DNA from: Phyto melanocephala
Lineage: Eukaryota > Arthropoda > Insecta > Diptera > Rhinophoridae
Direction of reading: 5' to 3'
Length of the DNA stretch: 64,000 bases
Assembly: GCA_941918925.1 (NCBI GenBank)
Contig: OW799236.1
Location: forward strand, 67,856,465 to 67,920,464
Both the position numbers and the translations under genes were made by a program. Within the stretch, counting starts at the first letter, position 1. The number at the start of each line of letters is the position of its first letter. Below, in pieces: positions 24,188 to 36,743 of the stretch. Below the pieces are notes generated by a model, which saw nothing but the letters and a program-made list of their open reading frames with translations, did no database searches and was not told the origin of the DNA.

Positions 24188-24226
24188 TCCCTGAAGAAGT
24201 TGGAAAACTCCAACGAAACGTCGGAC
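24188..24226 (+). ncRNA. Hammerhead-like ribozyme core of the Penelope element
   Basis: CTGAAGA (24191-24197) matches the conserved CUGANGA box. A stem GTTGGA/TCCAAC with loop AAAC (24199-24214) is followed directly by GAAAC (24215-24219) and GTC (24220-24222), the NUH cleavage triplet. TCC (24188-24190) can pair with GGA (24223-24225) as a short stem I; stem III would be minimal. Penelope-like elements are known to carry such minimal hammerheads in their terminal repeats, and the position 240 bases after the endonuclease fits. Activity is not shown. Confidence 0.6.
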
Positions 24227-24249
24227 TATAAAATGAAATAAATAATCTT

Positions 24250-25900
24250 TTATTTTAGAAATAACGAAACATATGACTCTGAAAGCCCAAATTTAGGAAA
24301 TTTATTGAAAAAAATTAAAATTATTTTTAGAATTTTTAAAAGTGTTAAAAGTATCAAAATAAATTTTGAAAAATATATGAACACTTTAAATTTATTACGT
24401 GTACGTTAAAATATTTAACTAGTTAAAAAATGAAAATGCATTGGTGTTTCATTGCGGGAAATATTTAAGGCAGCTTCCTTTATATGTACTGACCGATTTT
24501 TGCCATCAAAAGCTGATAACTAATGCACCTGCAAGGCATCAATATCTTGGTCGACTTAAGTAAATTCGTATTAATGCTTTGAACACACAAATATTACTCC
24601 TTCTTCTCGGATTACCTAAAAGAAGAAAATAATTTTAAATTTATTTACTTTTTTCATTTTCTTTGTTTAATAATTTTTTTAATCAGTTGTTGACACCAAC
24701 TTATACAAAAATAAAATGCTTGCTATTTTCGTTTCCTTGTGTTGGTTTTAGCCGTGCATTTACAGGTGTTAATATACCGTGCACTTGCCTAAAACAAATT
24801 TAATTTTCTATAAATTTTTTTTATTTAAAATAAAGTTGTATTGAAAACAAATATTTAATTAGTTCACATTTTTTATTGTTTGAATTTAAAATTTAAGTGA
24901 TAGCTTCTTATTCAAATTAAATCTTACTTAGTTTTGTGATTTTTTGTTTTTTGGTTATTGAATCTAAAAATAGTTTTTATGTGTTTTTTTAACATTTATT
25001 TCCCATATATATATTTGGGTATTTTTTATATTGTCAATAAGTTTGACGTTACAATAAAACTATGTTTTTCTATATAAAACTTTAATTAATTTATCATACG
25101 TACAGAAATGACTACTTTAACGATCAGGCACTCGTTATTTGTTCATTTTGATGTATAAGAATTTTAAAATACAAATTTAACAATATTAAAATTTTTTTAA
25201 AATTTTGATATTATTTTAAAAAGTATAAATTATACCAACCAATTAACTTTAGCATCCAACTGATGAAATTCCAAAAAAAATAATCTTATAATATGTTTTA
25301 CAAGATTGCTTTAAATTACACTGAATTCCACATTTTATATCTTTATTAAATTTTTTTCCAATAATGTAAGAACAAAACAAAGATACTGTGTGCTTACTAC
25401 ATTTCATTCCCCAAGTTTTTTCAAGATATGTTATGAATCTTACAGTGATAAGTGCCTTGTTGAAACTAATAGATTTTTTTCCATTTTACTTAATAAATAT
25501 TCCCTTATTACTATACTTGAATTAGTGTTTTTTTCTGGTTATGTCATTCTGTTAATTTTAAATTTGGTTTTAACTCCGTTAAATCTCCAAAAGCAATATA
25601 TCCATCTGAAATACACTAAAATTGCACAATCATAAAAAGCCTTCATTATTTGAATTAATAGAAATATGAATTTAAATGTGGCACAATATAAACATAATTT
25701 TAATTAATTCGAACGAAATATCTTGAAACAAAAATTATATGACTTGGACCACTTTCATAGTTAAGGGCATAATTATTAATTTTTATTTATTTAAACTATA
25801 ATTTTTAGATTTGACTGTAAATCAGTTATTCCTGCCTTAGTTCGTTTTCATAATTTTTTATACTTTCTAAAACATTTGTATGTTAAAATGTAAGCATTTA
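24250..25900. other. AT-rich stretch without recognised features
   Basis: No gene or TE ends recognised. Confidence 0.4.
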
Positions 25901-25917
25901 AGAATACTGTAAAAATT

Positions 25918-26030
25918 CCCGGCTTTAAGCCCGGGAATGGATTGTTGAAATTAGCTATGATTTCACCATCAGCGCACTTTTGTCGGTAAACTCATACTAA
26001 ATATAATATGACTGATAGTACTTAGATTTT
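25918..26030. repeat. Repeat shared with the foldback centre at 16990
   Basis: Begins with the perfect palindromic block CCCGGCTTTAAGCCCGGG-like (25918-25936), then GTTGAAATTAGCTATGATTT and CACCATCAGC, matching 17011-17060 with few changes. On the minus strand it reads GCTGATGGTGAAATCATAGC, a small hairpin after a CTGATG box. Confidence 0.55.
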
Positions 26031-26034
26031 TCAA

Positions 26035-27400
26035 TCTTATTAAAATATTTTTTAGAATGCAAAAACAAAAATAAAATGGACTTTAGATAAATGCTCTTAA
26101 TTTATTTTATGTTTAATTTTGCAGTTTTCCTTTAATACTAGAAAAAATATATAAGGTAGGATCGAGTAAATGAATTTTATCAGACAATATCCCGACTTAG
26201 GTCTGATTTTGCCTTATATTCTTAAATAATCTTATAAAAAATCAACCATAATATACTTTGTTTCACTGATATTATTTTGCGCTTTGTTTGAGTTTAGAAA
26301 ATTAAATTTCTTTCGTGAAGTATTAGATAAGTGTCACATAAAATAACACATGTAAACATTTTAGATATTTTTATAACTTGAAAAATGATTTTTAAATTAC
26401 TCGTCTAACTATTTTTGTATGTAAGTACATATGCATAAACACATATCCTTATGTGTGTAAGTGGATGGGTACTTTTTATTTGTTAACCGCACTCCTGCTC
26501 GGGTTTCATCTCATTTCACTTCATTTTTGCTCCTATTGTTATGCTCTCATTGTTCTGGTGAGTTTGAATATGTGCATGTATGTGTGTGACAAAGAAACAA
26601 GTGCTATTTTGGTTTACCATCAACAGACACATACACACATTTGCTTTTGTCAATAAGTAAAACCGGAAATTGCAAGTGTTGTCATGAGTGTCATAAACGT
26701 TGGCAACAAGCTTTTGTTGCTATTGCTGGTTTTTAATTTTTCATATGAATATAGGGAGTTCATGTGGTCGATATGGCTTTACAGGTAGTTTTGTTATGCT
26801 TCTTTTATATCTTAAACGACTTTTGGTTTGCGTGTTTTTTATATTTACTCTGCGACCACTTATTTTACAGATGATTGCGTGTTGTTGGTCAATTAGAGCG
26901 AAAAGAAGGTGTAAAATATTGTATTAGATTTTTTTAATATTAAAAAAGTGGTCAATAAAGACTGGCAAATATAACAGCTTTAGGTGATAAAAAGACAATA
27001 AGGTATTAGGAAAATGCTCAGTCAGTATTATAATAAGAAATTATCTCCAATTGATTTCACATAATAGTAAGATTAATAAACAATTAAGTTATTGTAAAGA
27101 GTCCCATGTCAAATATTCTCGTGTAAAAATATTTAATATTTAGATATATGTTTAAAATTTAATTCAATAGCTGTAAAGTCTATCCGCCTTATGCATACAA
27201 ATTATTAAAGATTTATAAAGCTTATAAAATTGAGTTTTTATAAATATGAGTTTTAAAAATCTCCAATAAGCCTGTTGTAATTTTTATGAAGAAGACCGTA
27301 TACATTCAAATATTACGTTAGTTATCCGAATTTAACCTTATTTTATAAAGTATTTATAATTTAAACTGTAAATATTAAACAACAACTTAACAACTAGAGA
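26035..27400. other. Stretch without recognised genes
   Basis: Open frames at 26453 and 26700 are hydrophobic but show no domain or neighbour support; I see no gene. Confidence 0.4.
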
Positions 27401-27401
27401 G

Positions 27402-29527
27402 ATAAGTCAGAACACTATATTCGGCTGTGCCGAATCTTTTATACCCACCACCAATTTTGTGTACATTTAAAGCACAATATTTATTATTTGGTTAATCGCT
27501 ATGGAAAATTCTCTTTATAATAAAATATGTATCACTTTCTTTGTAGAGGGTGGTTAAATTTTAAGGGTTCATGTTGAAGGTGAACTACACATAGTCTTTA
27601 AATTTGTTTTCTGCATTTCGTTTGACATTTTACAATCTCAAACTTACTTAATTTGATCCGTGGAAAGATACGAAAATGAGCAACGCTTTAAAGTTTTTCA
27701 GGTTTTTTATAAAAATGGGCGTTCAAATCAAAATGCATTTTGTGCAGTTCGTAATTCTTTTGATCAACATAGTCGTTCAAATTCGTCCACAATCGGGAGA
27801 ATTGTAAAAAATATTTAAATTTTTGCAAAACAGGTCTGTATAAAATGTTAGAAAATCTGTGAATGCCTTCTTAGTTCGTTGAATGGGAACCACTGCTGGT
27901 TTTTGCGATAGTGTAGCAAAAGAGCAGTCAACCTCTACTCATCATCATGCCCAACAATTGACTATCAACATTGTCATTGAAAATTTGGACCATCAGATAG
28001 AGGAGTGGCCCCAAGGGGGGGGGGGTGTCATTTGGCCGCTATTTTATTATATACATTATTGAACCATACAAATATTATAATTACAAAGAGAAATAATAAT
28101 AATATCCTAAATAATTTGTGTTTTATTTAAATTCAACATCGGTCCTTAAAATTTAACCACCCTTTATAACTTTGATATGCTACTAAAATGCTTTTGTAAA
28201 TGTAGTCTTTCAATGAAAGTGGGCGTTAAAGTAGGCGTGTCAATAAAGTTTCTGCTAATAAATACAACTTAGATATTTTAATATAGTCCTTTATTTTCCC
28301 AAAAACTTTATTAATAGAGAAATAACATGAATTTAAGATAAACCGTTATATAGGAGGTAGGCGTTAAAGTGGGCATGTCACCTAAACTTTTTGGCACAGT
28401 AATAACATTGATTAGAAGGATATATGTAGCAAATTTCATCATCATATCTCTAATATTATCGGTTTTATGAGCTTTTAACGTGAGAAGTGGGCGTTGTAGT
28501 AGGCGTATCAAAGTTGTTTTTGCGAATGAGTACGACTTAGATGTTTCAATATAGCCCCTTATTATTCCAAAATCTTTATTAATAGAGAAATTATATGAAT
28601 TGTAGGAAAAACGTTATATGGGAGGTGGGCGTAAAAGTAGGCGCGGCACCTTAATTTTTTGGCACAGTAATGACATTGTCTAGCGGGATATACGTAGCAA
28701 ATTTTATCATCATATCTCTAATTTTGGCGGTTTTATGAGCTTTTAAATTTCATTAACGGTAGATAACATGAAAAGTGGGCGTTATAGTATGCGTGTCAAA
28801 GTTATTTTTGCGAATGAGTACAACAAAGGTATTTCAATATAGTCCTTTATTATTCAAAAATCTTTTTTAATAGAGAAATTATACGAATTTGAGTTAAAAC
28901 GTTTTATAGTAGGTGGGCGTAAAAGTGGGCGTGGCACACTGATTTTCCGTTACAGAAAAGCCTCTTACCAAAAAGGAAAGTGTGCAAAATTTCAGAATCG
29001 TATATCTAATTTTGTCCGTTTTAATAGGTTTTAAATTTAAAATATACCGAAAAATACACTGTGCGGTATAAATTTTCGTACATTGTGATCGATAACTCCT
29101 CTCCTAAGGCATTTTATAATTTAGATAATTATTGGGGAAAAATATTGTTTTTCCTCAGGAAATATATATTCGAAGTTTTATGAGTATACGTTAATGCGTT
29201 TGGACACAATTCTATTTTATTCGATGTTCGAAGGACACGGTTTTTTCGACATACTCTTGCTTTTCGAGCTATAACTCTCTTCCTAATATTCCGATTTAGC
29301 CTGTTTTCAATACCAAACAAAGCTTGTCTATAGGAAGGATTCTGGCAAAATTTGAGCCCCCTAGTGCGACCTCTATCGTGCTTTCAACAGACGGACAGAC
29401 GGACGGACATAGCCTTGATTCAGAATATATATACTTTATGGGGTCTAAAATGGATATTTCGATGTGTTACAAACGGAATGACAAAATGAATATACCCCCA
29501 CCATTTTTTTGGTGGCGGGTATAAAAA
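27402..29527 (+). mobile_element. Palindrome-headed repeat (family P), copy 2, complete
   Basis: Start ATAAGTCAGAACACTATA (diverged), palindrome TTCGGCTGTGCCGAA and TACCCACCACC. End hairpin CCCCCACC/GGTGG at 29498-29517, then CGGGTATAAAAA. It carries the nested mariner at 27546-28164. 28200-28960 is two to three diverged direct units containing GTGGGCGTTATAGTAGGCGT and CAATATAGTCCTTTATTATT. The CAGACGGACAGACGGACGGA block is at about 29388. Confidence 0.78.
27546..28164 (+). mobile_element. Mariner relic nested in family P copy 2
   Basis: Inverted ends GAGGGTGGTTAAATTTTAAG and the complement near 28144-28163, with TA outside. Transposase relic: GSNQNAFCA-like helix-turn-helix at about 27715-27760, TIGRIVKNI at about 27790, and the C-terminal DHQIEEWP at about 27990. 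A run of 11 G interrupts the C-terminus at 28015-28025. The catalytic domain is missing. Confidence 0.75.
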
Positions 29528-29529
29528 GG

Positions 29530-30235
29530 AACTGTACAGAAATTCAATAAACTGCGTATTACATAAAAAGAGAAAGAACAGAATAGAATTTAAAAGTATA
29601 GAGTTGCATTTGAAATGAGAAGGACTTATAATAAATTTCATATTGTTTTGCCATACTTTCATCAGCATTATTTACAGCATTAATTTGGCAATATTAAACA
29701 TCAGGAAAATATGAAATTACTGCAGAAGTTTTGTATAGAAAATATTATTTCCATAAATGTTGACATTTAAAACTACACGCCAAACAAAATATACTTTTAC
29801 CATGAAAACAAAATTCATACCAAATGTACATGCATATATTTACTTATATGTGTATTATTATGTATTATTATGTGTATTTGTATATATATGTAAATGTAAA
29901 AAAAAATAAAATATACATATATTTTGTTTACCCATGAACAAATTGTGACCTCACCCAAACAAAAGCAAATAATAAGATGCTGTTCAAAAACTTCAGCTCT
30001 CGATTTTAAAAACTCAGACAAGAACTGTGCTTCTATGTGCCATGGCATGTTTTTTACATCTAACTTGCAAATTATCCTACTACTAAATATGTAAATGTCG
30101 TGTATTGGCATTATTTTCTTCTGACAAGCCACCTGATATCAGGTAGTAATCTCTGCTGCTAATCAACAGTCAGCGGCGGTTAGTTTATAAATAACAATTT
30201 TGATAGACATAAAGAATTACATATAGATATATATT
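29530..30235. other. AT-rich stretch without recognised features
   Basis: Includes a TA/TG low-complexity run at 29830-29930. Confidence 0.4.
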
Positions 30236-30239
30236 TATA

Positions 30240-30830
30240 ATTCAAGTGTGGAGTACGGATGGTTCCAGCCAATCGAGCGGCGATATTGGTGCTGACAATT
30301 TTCGATTGCCCTGACTATGAGCATTCAATATTTCAGGCTGACATTTATGCCATTTGTATCAATGCCTATGCATTTTTGAGAAGGAATATGAGGAGACCCC
30401 TCATCTAATAGCCAAGCGAATTTAAAGCCCTTACGGCTTATGATGTCAACTCGGTTAAAATGTGGGAATGTATTGACATTCTCAATCACCTTGATATTCA
30501 CAACTGACACTGAGTTTGTTTCTTAGGTCAATATCAAGCAAAAACGTTAGTGTTCTTTTAAGGGCCAGTATTAGGGGACTTCTCTTCCGGGACGGGAAGG
30601 ACCTCAGGATGTTATCAAGTATTCTAACTTGTTATTGCAATTTTAGATACCATTTAAGTAAAACTAGTATGTCATATGTGGTGACGTCATGATTTTGCGA
30701 TTTGGATGATCTGGTACTTTGCACAAGGAGATAATATTTTTTAGAGTGTAGTTCTATTAAGTCAATGAACTTTTTGAATTATTTGCTTGGTAGGGCATTA
30801 GGCTACATTAAAATCTTTGACCTATAGGCA
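30240..30830 (+). pseudogene. LINE RNase H and zinc-knuckle relic
   Basis: Fragments of the 3' end of an RNase H-bearing LINE (I/R1/LOA/jockey type). VWSTDGSSQSSGDIGADNF (about 30246-30302) matches the YTDGS block holding the first catalytic Asp. After a frameshift, PDYEHSIFQADIYAI (about 30308-30355) matches the second block, where a Glu (here Asp) is catalytic. EFKALTAYDVNSVKMWECID (about 30417-30478) is the DSQAAIKAL region; the third catalytic Asp is lost. YHLSKTSMSY...FCDLDD (about 30640-30715) may be the degraded CCHC knuckle. Several stops and frameshifts; the RT part is absent upstream. Not the same copy as 56395-57987, which is in the other orientation. Confidence 0.65.
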
Positions 30831-30834
30831 AGCT

Positions 30835-33800
30835 AGTAGCTGTTCAAAATACAAATTTTTGGTAGCGGTGCTTATTGGCCAATTTATTATTACTACTACA
30901 TTGATAACACGCGATCCAATAAATAACATCCGGCCCATAGTGAGAAGAAAGTTAAGGGTGGGGAAGAAAGTATGAAACATTACCGTGACCAATCAATTCG
31001 ATTGTTTAATTTTATGTCAACATTAAATCTTTCAACATTTTAGGACAAAAGGCTGAAACTTATACATGGTGGCAATAACATAAAAAATTTTATTGAGAAA
31101 TCATTTCACATTTAGGACATTTAAAATGGTCGACTGAATCATGTGATATCATACCTCTGGGGTTTTTACTAATGTTGTATAAAGACAAAAGTTATAATCG
31201 AACCGTTAGTTTGTTTTTAAAACAAGTAACTAAGCATTAGTCATGGGCGACGATGGAAAAAGTAAATAGAAAATTTCAGCTAACAAACTGACTACATACT
31301 GCATAGTTGCGCGCAATATTTAAGTAAAATTATTATGTCCTAAATCAGTGCTGCCAACAGTATACATTTCTTGTCTGACTTATAAAATATTTACTTTGCA
31401 AACCCATTGGTAATATATTTTCGGAAAGCTTATGAAAAACGTCCGTATGTTACATTGTCCTTCTGTCCGTCTATTAGTCTAAATCAGAAGTTTTCACATG
31501 GTAAACACACTTGCATATAAAATCAATCTATTCTATCAAGCTATATCTATCAATATATTTGAAAATAAATCGCTGGTAAACTCTCGCAAAAACGTTTCAT
31601 AAGAGCAAGTTAACACTAGTGACATTAACTGAACCAAAAGAATTAACATTTTTCAACCCCAGGATAATTTATATACACCTTTTTACTAATTATGAGTAGT
31701 AATATCGAAAAAAATCTTAGCACACGTTTTGCTTCTTAACACTTTTTATATTTTTATTTTGGTGAAAATTGATTGATTGATGTTCCGCTATTCTCCAGCT
31801 TGGGAGCAAACGGCCTCAATTAAAGATTTTCATCGATTGCGATCGGGAGCTAAATTCCATTCATTGGTGAAAATAATAAGAATTAATGATCTACCTAGCT
31901 CGCAAAGAAAAAGAAAAGGCAATATAGTATTGGAAGACCAACAAAATTTAAAGCATAATGAAAAAAGCTGCGAACACATCTGGTAGTTAGTTCAGTGACC
32001 TGGCTTTTTAGTGGGAAAATTAAAAGCCAATACATGCTTGGAAACATACAAAGACCAAAAAGTTCTAGACAAGAAGGTGCAAAAAATTTAGAAAACATAA
32101 AATAGGGAACGGAAATTAAAATAAAATTTTATAAAAAAAATATTTATGTTGTACAACAGACGAGGAGAAGTATGTAGTGTCAGATTTTAAGGATCATCCA
32201 GGTCAAAATTTTTATATTGCTAATGCATTTTAAAATCTTAAAAAATCTTCACGTCCAAAAAGTAGACAAGATATCCGAAAAATTCTTAATACTACACGCT
32301 TTATACAGTTGCGGCAGTTGAAGCAAGTCACAGTAGTTACAGTAGACTCTAAAAATACCGAAATATACATGCAATAAAGAATGTTTGAAAACAAGTTTTC
32401 TTTCCTTTGTAAAAAAAAACAATAACTTCACTTATTATTGGCTATGCTATGAAAGCTCTGGATTGGTACCAAAACAATAACATAAATTCTTGTGGGATAT
32501 TGTGTAAAGAGAATGGTAGAGTGCAAAAAGAATATCTTACAAATTAACAAACTTAAAATAAAAAAGTCAAACCATTTCAAAAAACTTTAAGGAAACAAAT
32601 ATAAATTCTCTAATGGAACGGTTACCAAAATAGGGTTTGCGAGTAGTATTTTGGTACTAGTGATCTATAATCTTTAAAACAATATAATTTAAATAAAAAA
32701 TAAAAACTCTTAGATTAACCGTTTTCAAGTTATTTAACTTTTTACAGGTTAAGATTTGCTCGACCTCACTCCTTATGAACTATATGCTTCTCGGTATATG
32801 CGTAAGTATATTGGGCAAAAAAATCGGCAAAGTTATAAGTAAAAATTATTTGGAATAATAGATATATTTTAATATACTATATAAAGTTTCTAAGGTTTTC
32901 AAATAATCTTTAGACACGCTAGATACACCAAATTGCAATTCGTAATCTAGGAAATAATTCGAGCAAAAAAGGAACAAATTGATTTGAAACTTACTCAGAT
33001 ATGATCATCAAAATGCAATTAGAACGTTATTTATCCTTTAATTTACAAAAGAAAAAAACATATTTTTTAACGTTTTAGAAAACTGAGATTCTCAATATTG
33101 GTAGCAAATAAAGAGTATTAACTAAGAAAATATAAATATAAATAAGAATTAAAAATATAAATTAAAAATAAGAATTAAAAACCATGAGGATCACCACTAC
33201 ATAATGGTTTAATATAAATTTGCTTATGTGTCAAATCTAGTATTAAAAAATTCACTCCGTTAATGCCTTCAATATTTCTATCCAGTGAAAGCTTTACCAG
33301 TAGAACACAGTACACTATGAAAGAATTTAAAATTCAAAATACCGTTCGAGACAAATTGGCGGAAAATATTTGTTATTAACCTGATCAATACGGGTATAAA
33401 AGGTTCGACTAGAATACGGTTGTAACAATTAAAGTAAAAATTTAAAACTTATGTCGATGCAATTTTTTTCTCAAATCTGAAATTTAAGAAATGCTACAGT
33501 GAGATAATTACACCTATTTAGATGATGATGAAGGGTATTAGGAGCTTTGGTATGGACATATACAGCACTCTTACTTGTTTCATAAGAATTTGATATCGGG
33601 TATAATTTTTTTTAATTTAATAAAAATTCAGACATATAACTCTATTCAAAAGGTGTTTCTTATGAAATTAAAAAAATTCTTAATGAACGAAGAATTATCT
33701 AGAACATAGAAAATAGAAGAGTAAAGGTTCTTGGGCACACATCTTTAATTTAACTCTTTTGAGTAGTGTATTTTATAGTTAAATTACTTAATCATAAATG

Positions 33801-33960
33801 TAAAATGTCTCTGTAAAGTCTCGTTCGTTGCACTTGTTATTCGCTCATAAAAATATTAATAATTTTGGATTATTGCACTTATATTGAATTCTAGGGCAGC
33901 GAATTTCAATTCATTAATATTTATAATAATTTATAATATAAAATTTTGATGTTATCTGTA
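30835..33960. other. Stretch without recognised genes
   Basis: 31770-32100 has more balanced composition and basic-residue frames (e.g. 31777-31986) and may be old TE coding sequence, but no family motif is visible. Otherwise AT-rich. Confidence 0.4.
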
Positions 33961-33984
33961 AAAAAAATAAGTTCTAAATTAAAA

Positions 33985-34028
33985 AACGAATGTACCCCAA
34001 CACCATTTGACTGGTGGTGGGTATAATA
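33985..34028 (+). repeat. Family P 3' end fragment
   Basis: TACCCCAACACC and GGTGGTGGGTATAATA form the terminal hairpin seen at the end of complete P copies. The body to the left is not recognisable. Confidence 0.5.
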
Positions 34029-34029
34029 A

Positions 34030-35740
34030 CTGAAAGAGTAAAACTTGGCGGTACATTTGAATTTATAAAATTTTCTGAAAAAATTATATAAAAAAATCTA
34101 ATCTTTGCTGATAACCAGAAAAATAAGTTTTGATAGAAATGCAGTATCCCAGACTGTACTCAATCCATCGGAATCATCGGAATAATTGAAAAACAATGTC
34201 TTTTTCAAATAAAATTTTAGGTGAAAAAATAGTGCCATTAAGTAGCCTAATATATCTGCTGAAGAAAGTAGCTTTCGAAATAAATGCTGGTGTCAGTTAG
34301 CAGCATATCGTTTAAAGTTTTAAATTATATCGTTAAAACGACAGTTGTATTTAATTTCAAATTAAAATTAAATAAACACTCTTGAAAATGGCATTTCATT
34401 TTGTATTCAAGGCGAGCAGCTCTAATATAAATACGTTTGTATAAAGTAATTTAACCAAAAAATTTACTCAACTAAACATGATATCTTTTTTTTTAAATAT
34501 AAAATCCCAACTACAACGGTAACGCAGCATAAAATGTGAAAAACCGAAACATGAATTGACACATACACATGCACATTCTGATTAAGTCAACTAAAACACC
34601 TCATACGGTGCATATTTGTATATGATTATAAATACACATACATTCATACTTGTATTTATGTATATTTACACAGCTACACATAATGAAGAGTCAACAAGAA
34701 TTTAGTTGAAGGTGTAGAAAATGATGTTATAAAAATTCTATGTTTTCACCATGCAAATTTGTGTCAACGTAAAATGTGTTTGTATTTGCGCAAAATTTTC
34801 GTATTCATAAATGTCTATGGTAGCGAATATGTATGTATTTAAGCGTGACTATGACTGTGTGTGTAGAGACAGTCGAGTGTCAAACAGGTGACGGCATTTA
34901 AAATAAAATAATAAGAATGTGTCTTTAAACATTTATTTAATTTCTGCACTTAACATTGCTCGCATACATTTACAGACTTTTCCCTCACCAAACCCTATTT
35001 TCTATACACAAAAATACACACACCAACTTTTTCTATTTGCTCTGTTAAAGGATGTTGCAATTTGATTTTTGTTTTTTACTATATTTTTTACATATCTTGT
35101 GTGTGTGTGTGTTTTTTTTTATTAAAAAAATTTAGTACGTGTTTAATGTAACAGAGAGAAATAATAGTTGCAGCAACTTTGAGGAGGGGCTCTGTCATGT
35201 GAAAATTATGTGTGAATAAGATTTTGTAAATGCAAAACATGTTTAGTTGCAACTTGTGCTTTATTATATGGGAGTAAATAATAATATTTAAGCACTTGTT
35301 GTTTTTGGTTTAATTTTTTTGCTCGAATTTGCTGCAATTTTCATTGCTGTTGCTTTCTTTTTTACTTTTACATTTTCTTTATTTCCATTTTATTTTTGTG
35401 CACTCTGAATAATATGCATACAATAGTGTAAATTACGAATTAGTACGTGAAAAATTTGTGAAATAATTTTGCATTGAGGTTTCTGGGAATATGTGTGCAA
35501 TTTGTTTAAAATATTAATTTAAAAAAATATATACGTACATATATTAAAATAACATACTTATGTAAATTGAAATGCATAATAGTTTTTTACTTGTACTTAA
35601 ATGTGTAATTTTCAAGTTGCATTTTTACACAGCATATTGGGGTGGTTAATACATAAATCAATTTAAAATTTTTAGTTTTTTAATTTTAATTTTAAAAATT
35701 AGGTTTCGAAAAATATTCCACAATAATATATATGAACTTA
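34030..35740. other. AT-rich stretch without recognised features
   Basis: Several TG-rich microsatellite-like runs (about 35098-35112); no gene seen. Confidence 0.4.
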
Positions 35741-35744
35741 AACA

Positions 35745-36634
35745 ATCACCATTCATCTCATATGAAATACGTACATACATATAAAAAACATCCCATTGTA
35801 AAATTATAAATTGAGTTTATGTATGAATCAAGGCATATCCATAAGGTATATGCAACGGCGACTTGATACAACAAAGCAACTTTTCAAGGGATGTTTTATG
35901 GCAAGGCCAATTCGTATATCAGGGATGGAAAAGTTGTTTTCACATATTAAATATAATAAAATTTCATTAAAAAAGAATATAAAGTTTTGAAACACATTAT
36001 TAATGAAGCAAAAGCAACAAATATACATAAACTTAGAACATTTATTATCAAAAAAGTACACTCAAGTTAATTGTTTAATACAGAAACCAAAATTTCATTT
36101 TTCATCCCTGCATTAATAAATAAAATCAAGGCGAATTTAATTAATTTTGAAAAAAGGATTTTCAATCAGCTGGGCTGATAATTTCACCTGTATAAATTCA
36201 CGAATGTTAAAAAAATTAAAAAAAAATAACAACATAAAAATTTGTTTGGGTCACATGGGAATCGATGCCACGTTCACTCTGACCAGTATACCACATTTGA
36301 ATGTATGTGTTGTATGTTGGTGTTGTGAAAAAAAGAGGTGGTCGTGCTTATTTTCTTATATCTCAGTTGTTTATGTACCGGTATTTCTGATTTTCTATAC
36401 GGATCTGCTCTCGAATATCTTTGATATTCTAATATCTCGCGCGAGTCCAGGCATTATCAGGGGGCTTAAAAAATTTGACTTTAACATACACACGGACAAA
36501 ATAACAGACTAGCAATGCTTAATCGACTTCCCCATTGGTAGGATTTCAGAAAATATATATATGTAGAAATTTCACACGGAATGACAAACCTACATATATA
36601 TACCCTTTTTCACTATTGTGTGAAGGGTTTAAAA
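35745..36634 (+). repeat. Family P sister-group fragment, rearranged
   Basis: CACCATTCATCTCATATGAA (35748) and GAGGTGGTCGTG (36334) through ACGGAATGACAAACCTACAT and the end GTGTGAAGGGTTTAAAA (36618-36634) match the complete copy at 61178-61835, with unrelated sequence between about 35790 and 36290. The open frame across 36147-36512 is only a passage through this repeat. Confidence 0.6.
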
Positions 36635-36743
36635 AAAATCACTGCAGAGTTGGTTTATTGAACACTTAAATTTATTTCATTCCATTTATTTCACTTATAA
36701 TTCTGTTGTTACATAACGTAGCCCATTTGGGCCATATTAAGTA

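Noticed and set aside
26453..26927. Two hydrophobic open frames that could be membrane proteins
   Set aside because: T-rich sequence gives hydrophobic frames by chance; no conserved motif, promoter or neighbour supports a gene.
36147..36512. 121-residue open frame on the plus strand
   Set aside because: Its second half is the P sister-group repeat (GGTGGTCGTG block); no protein motif is present.
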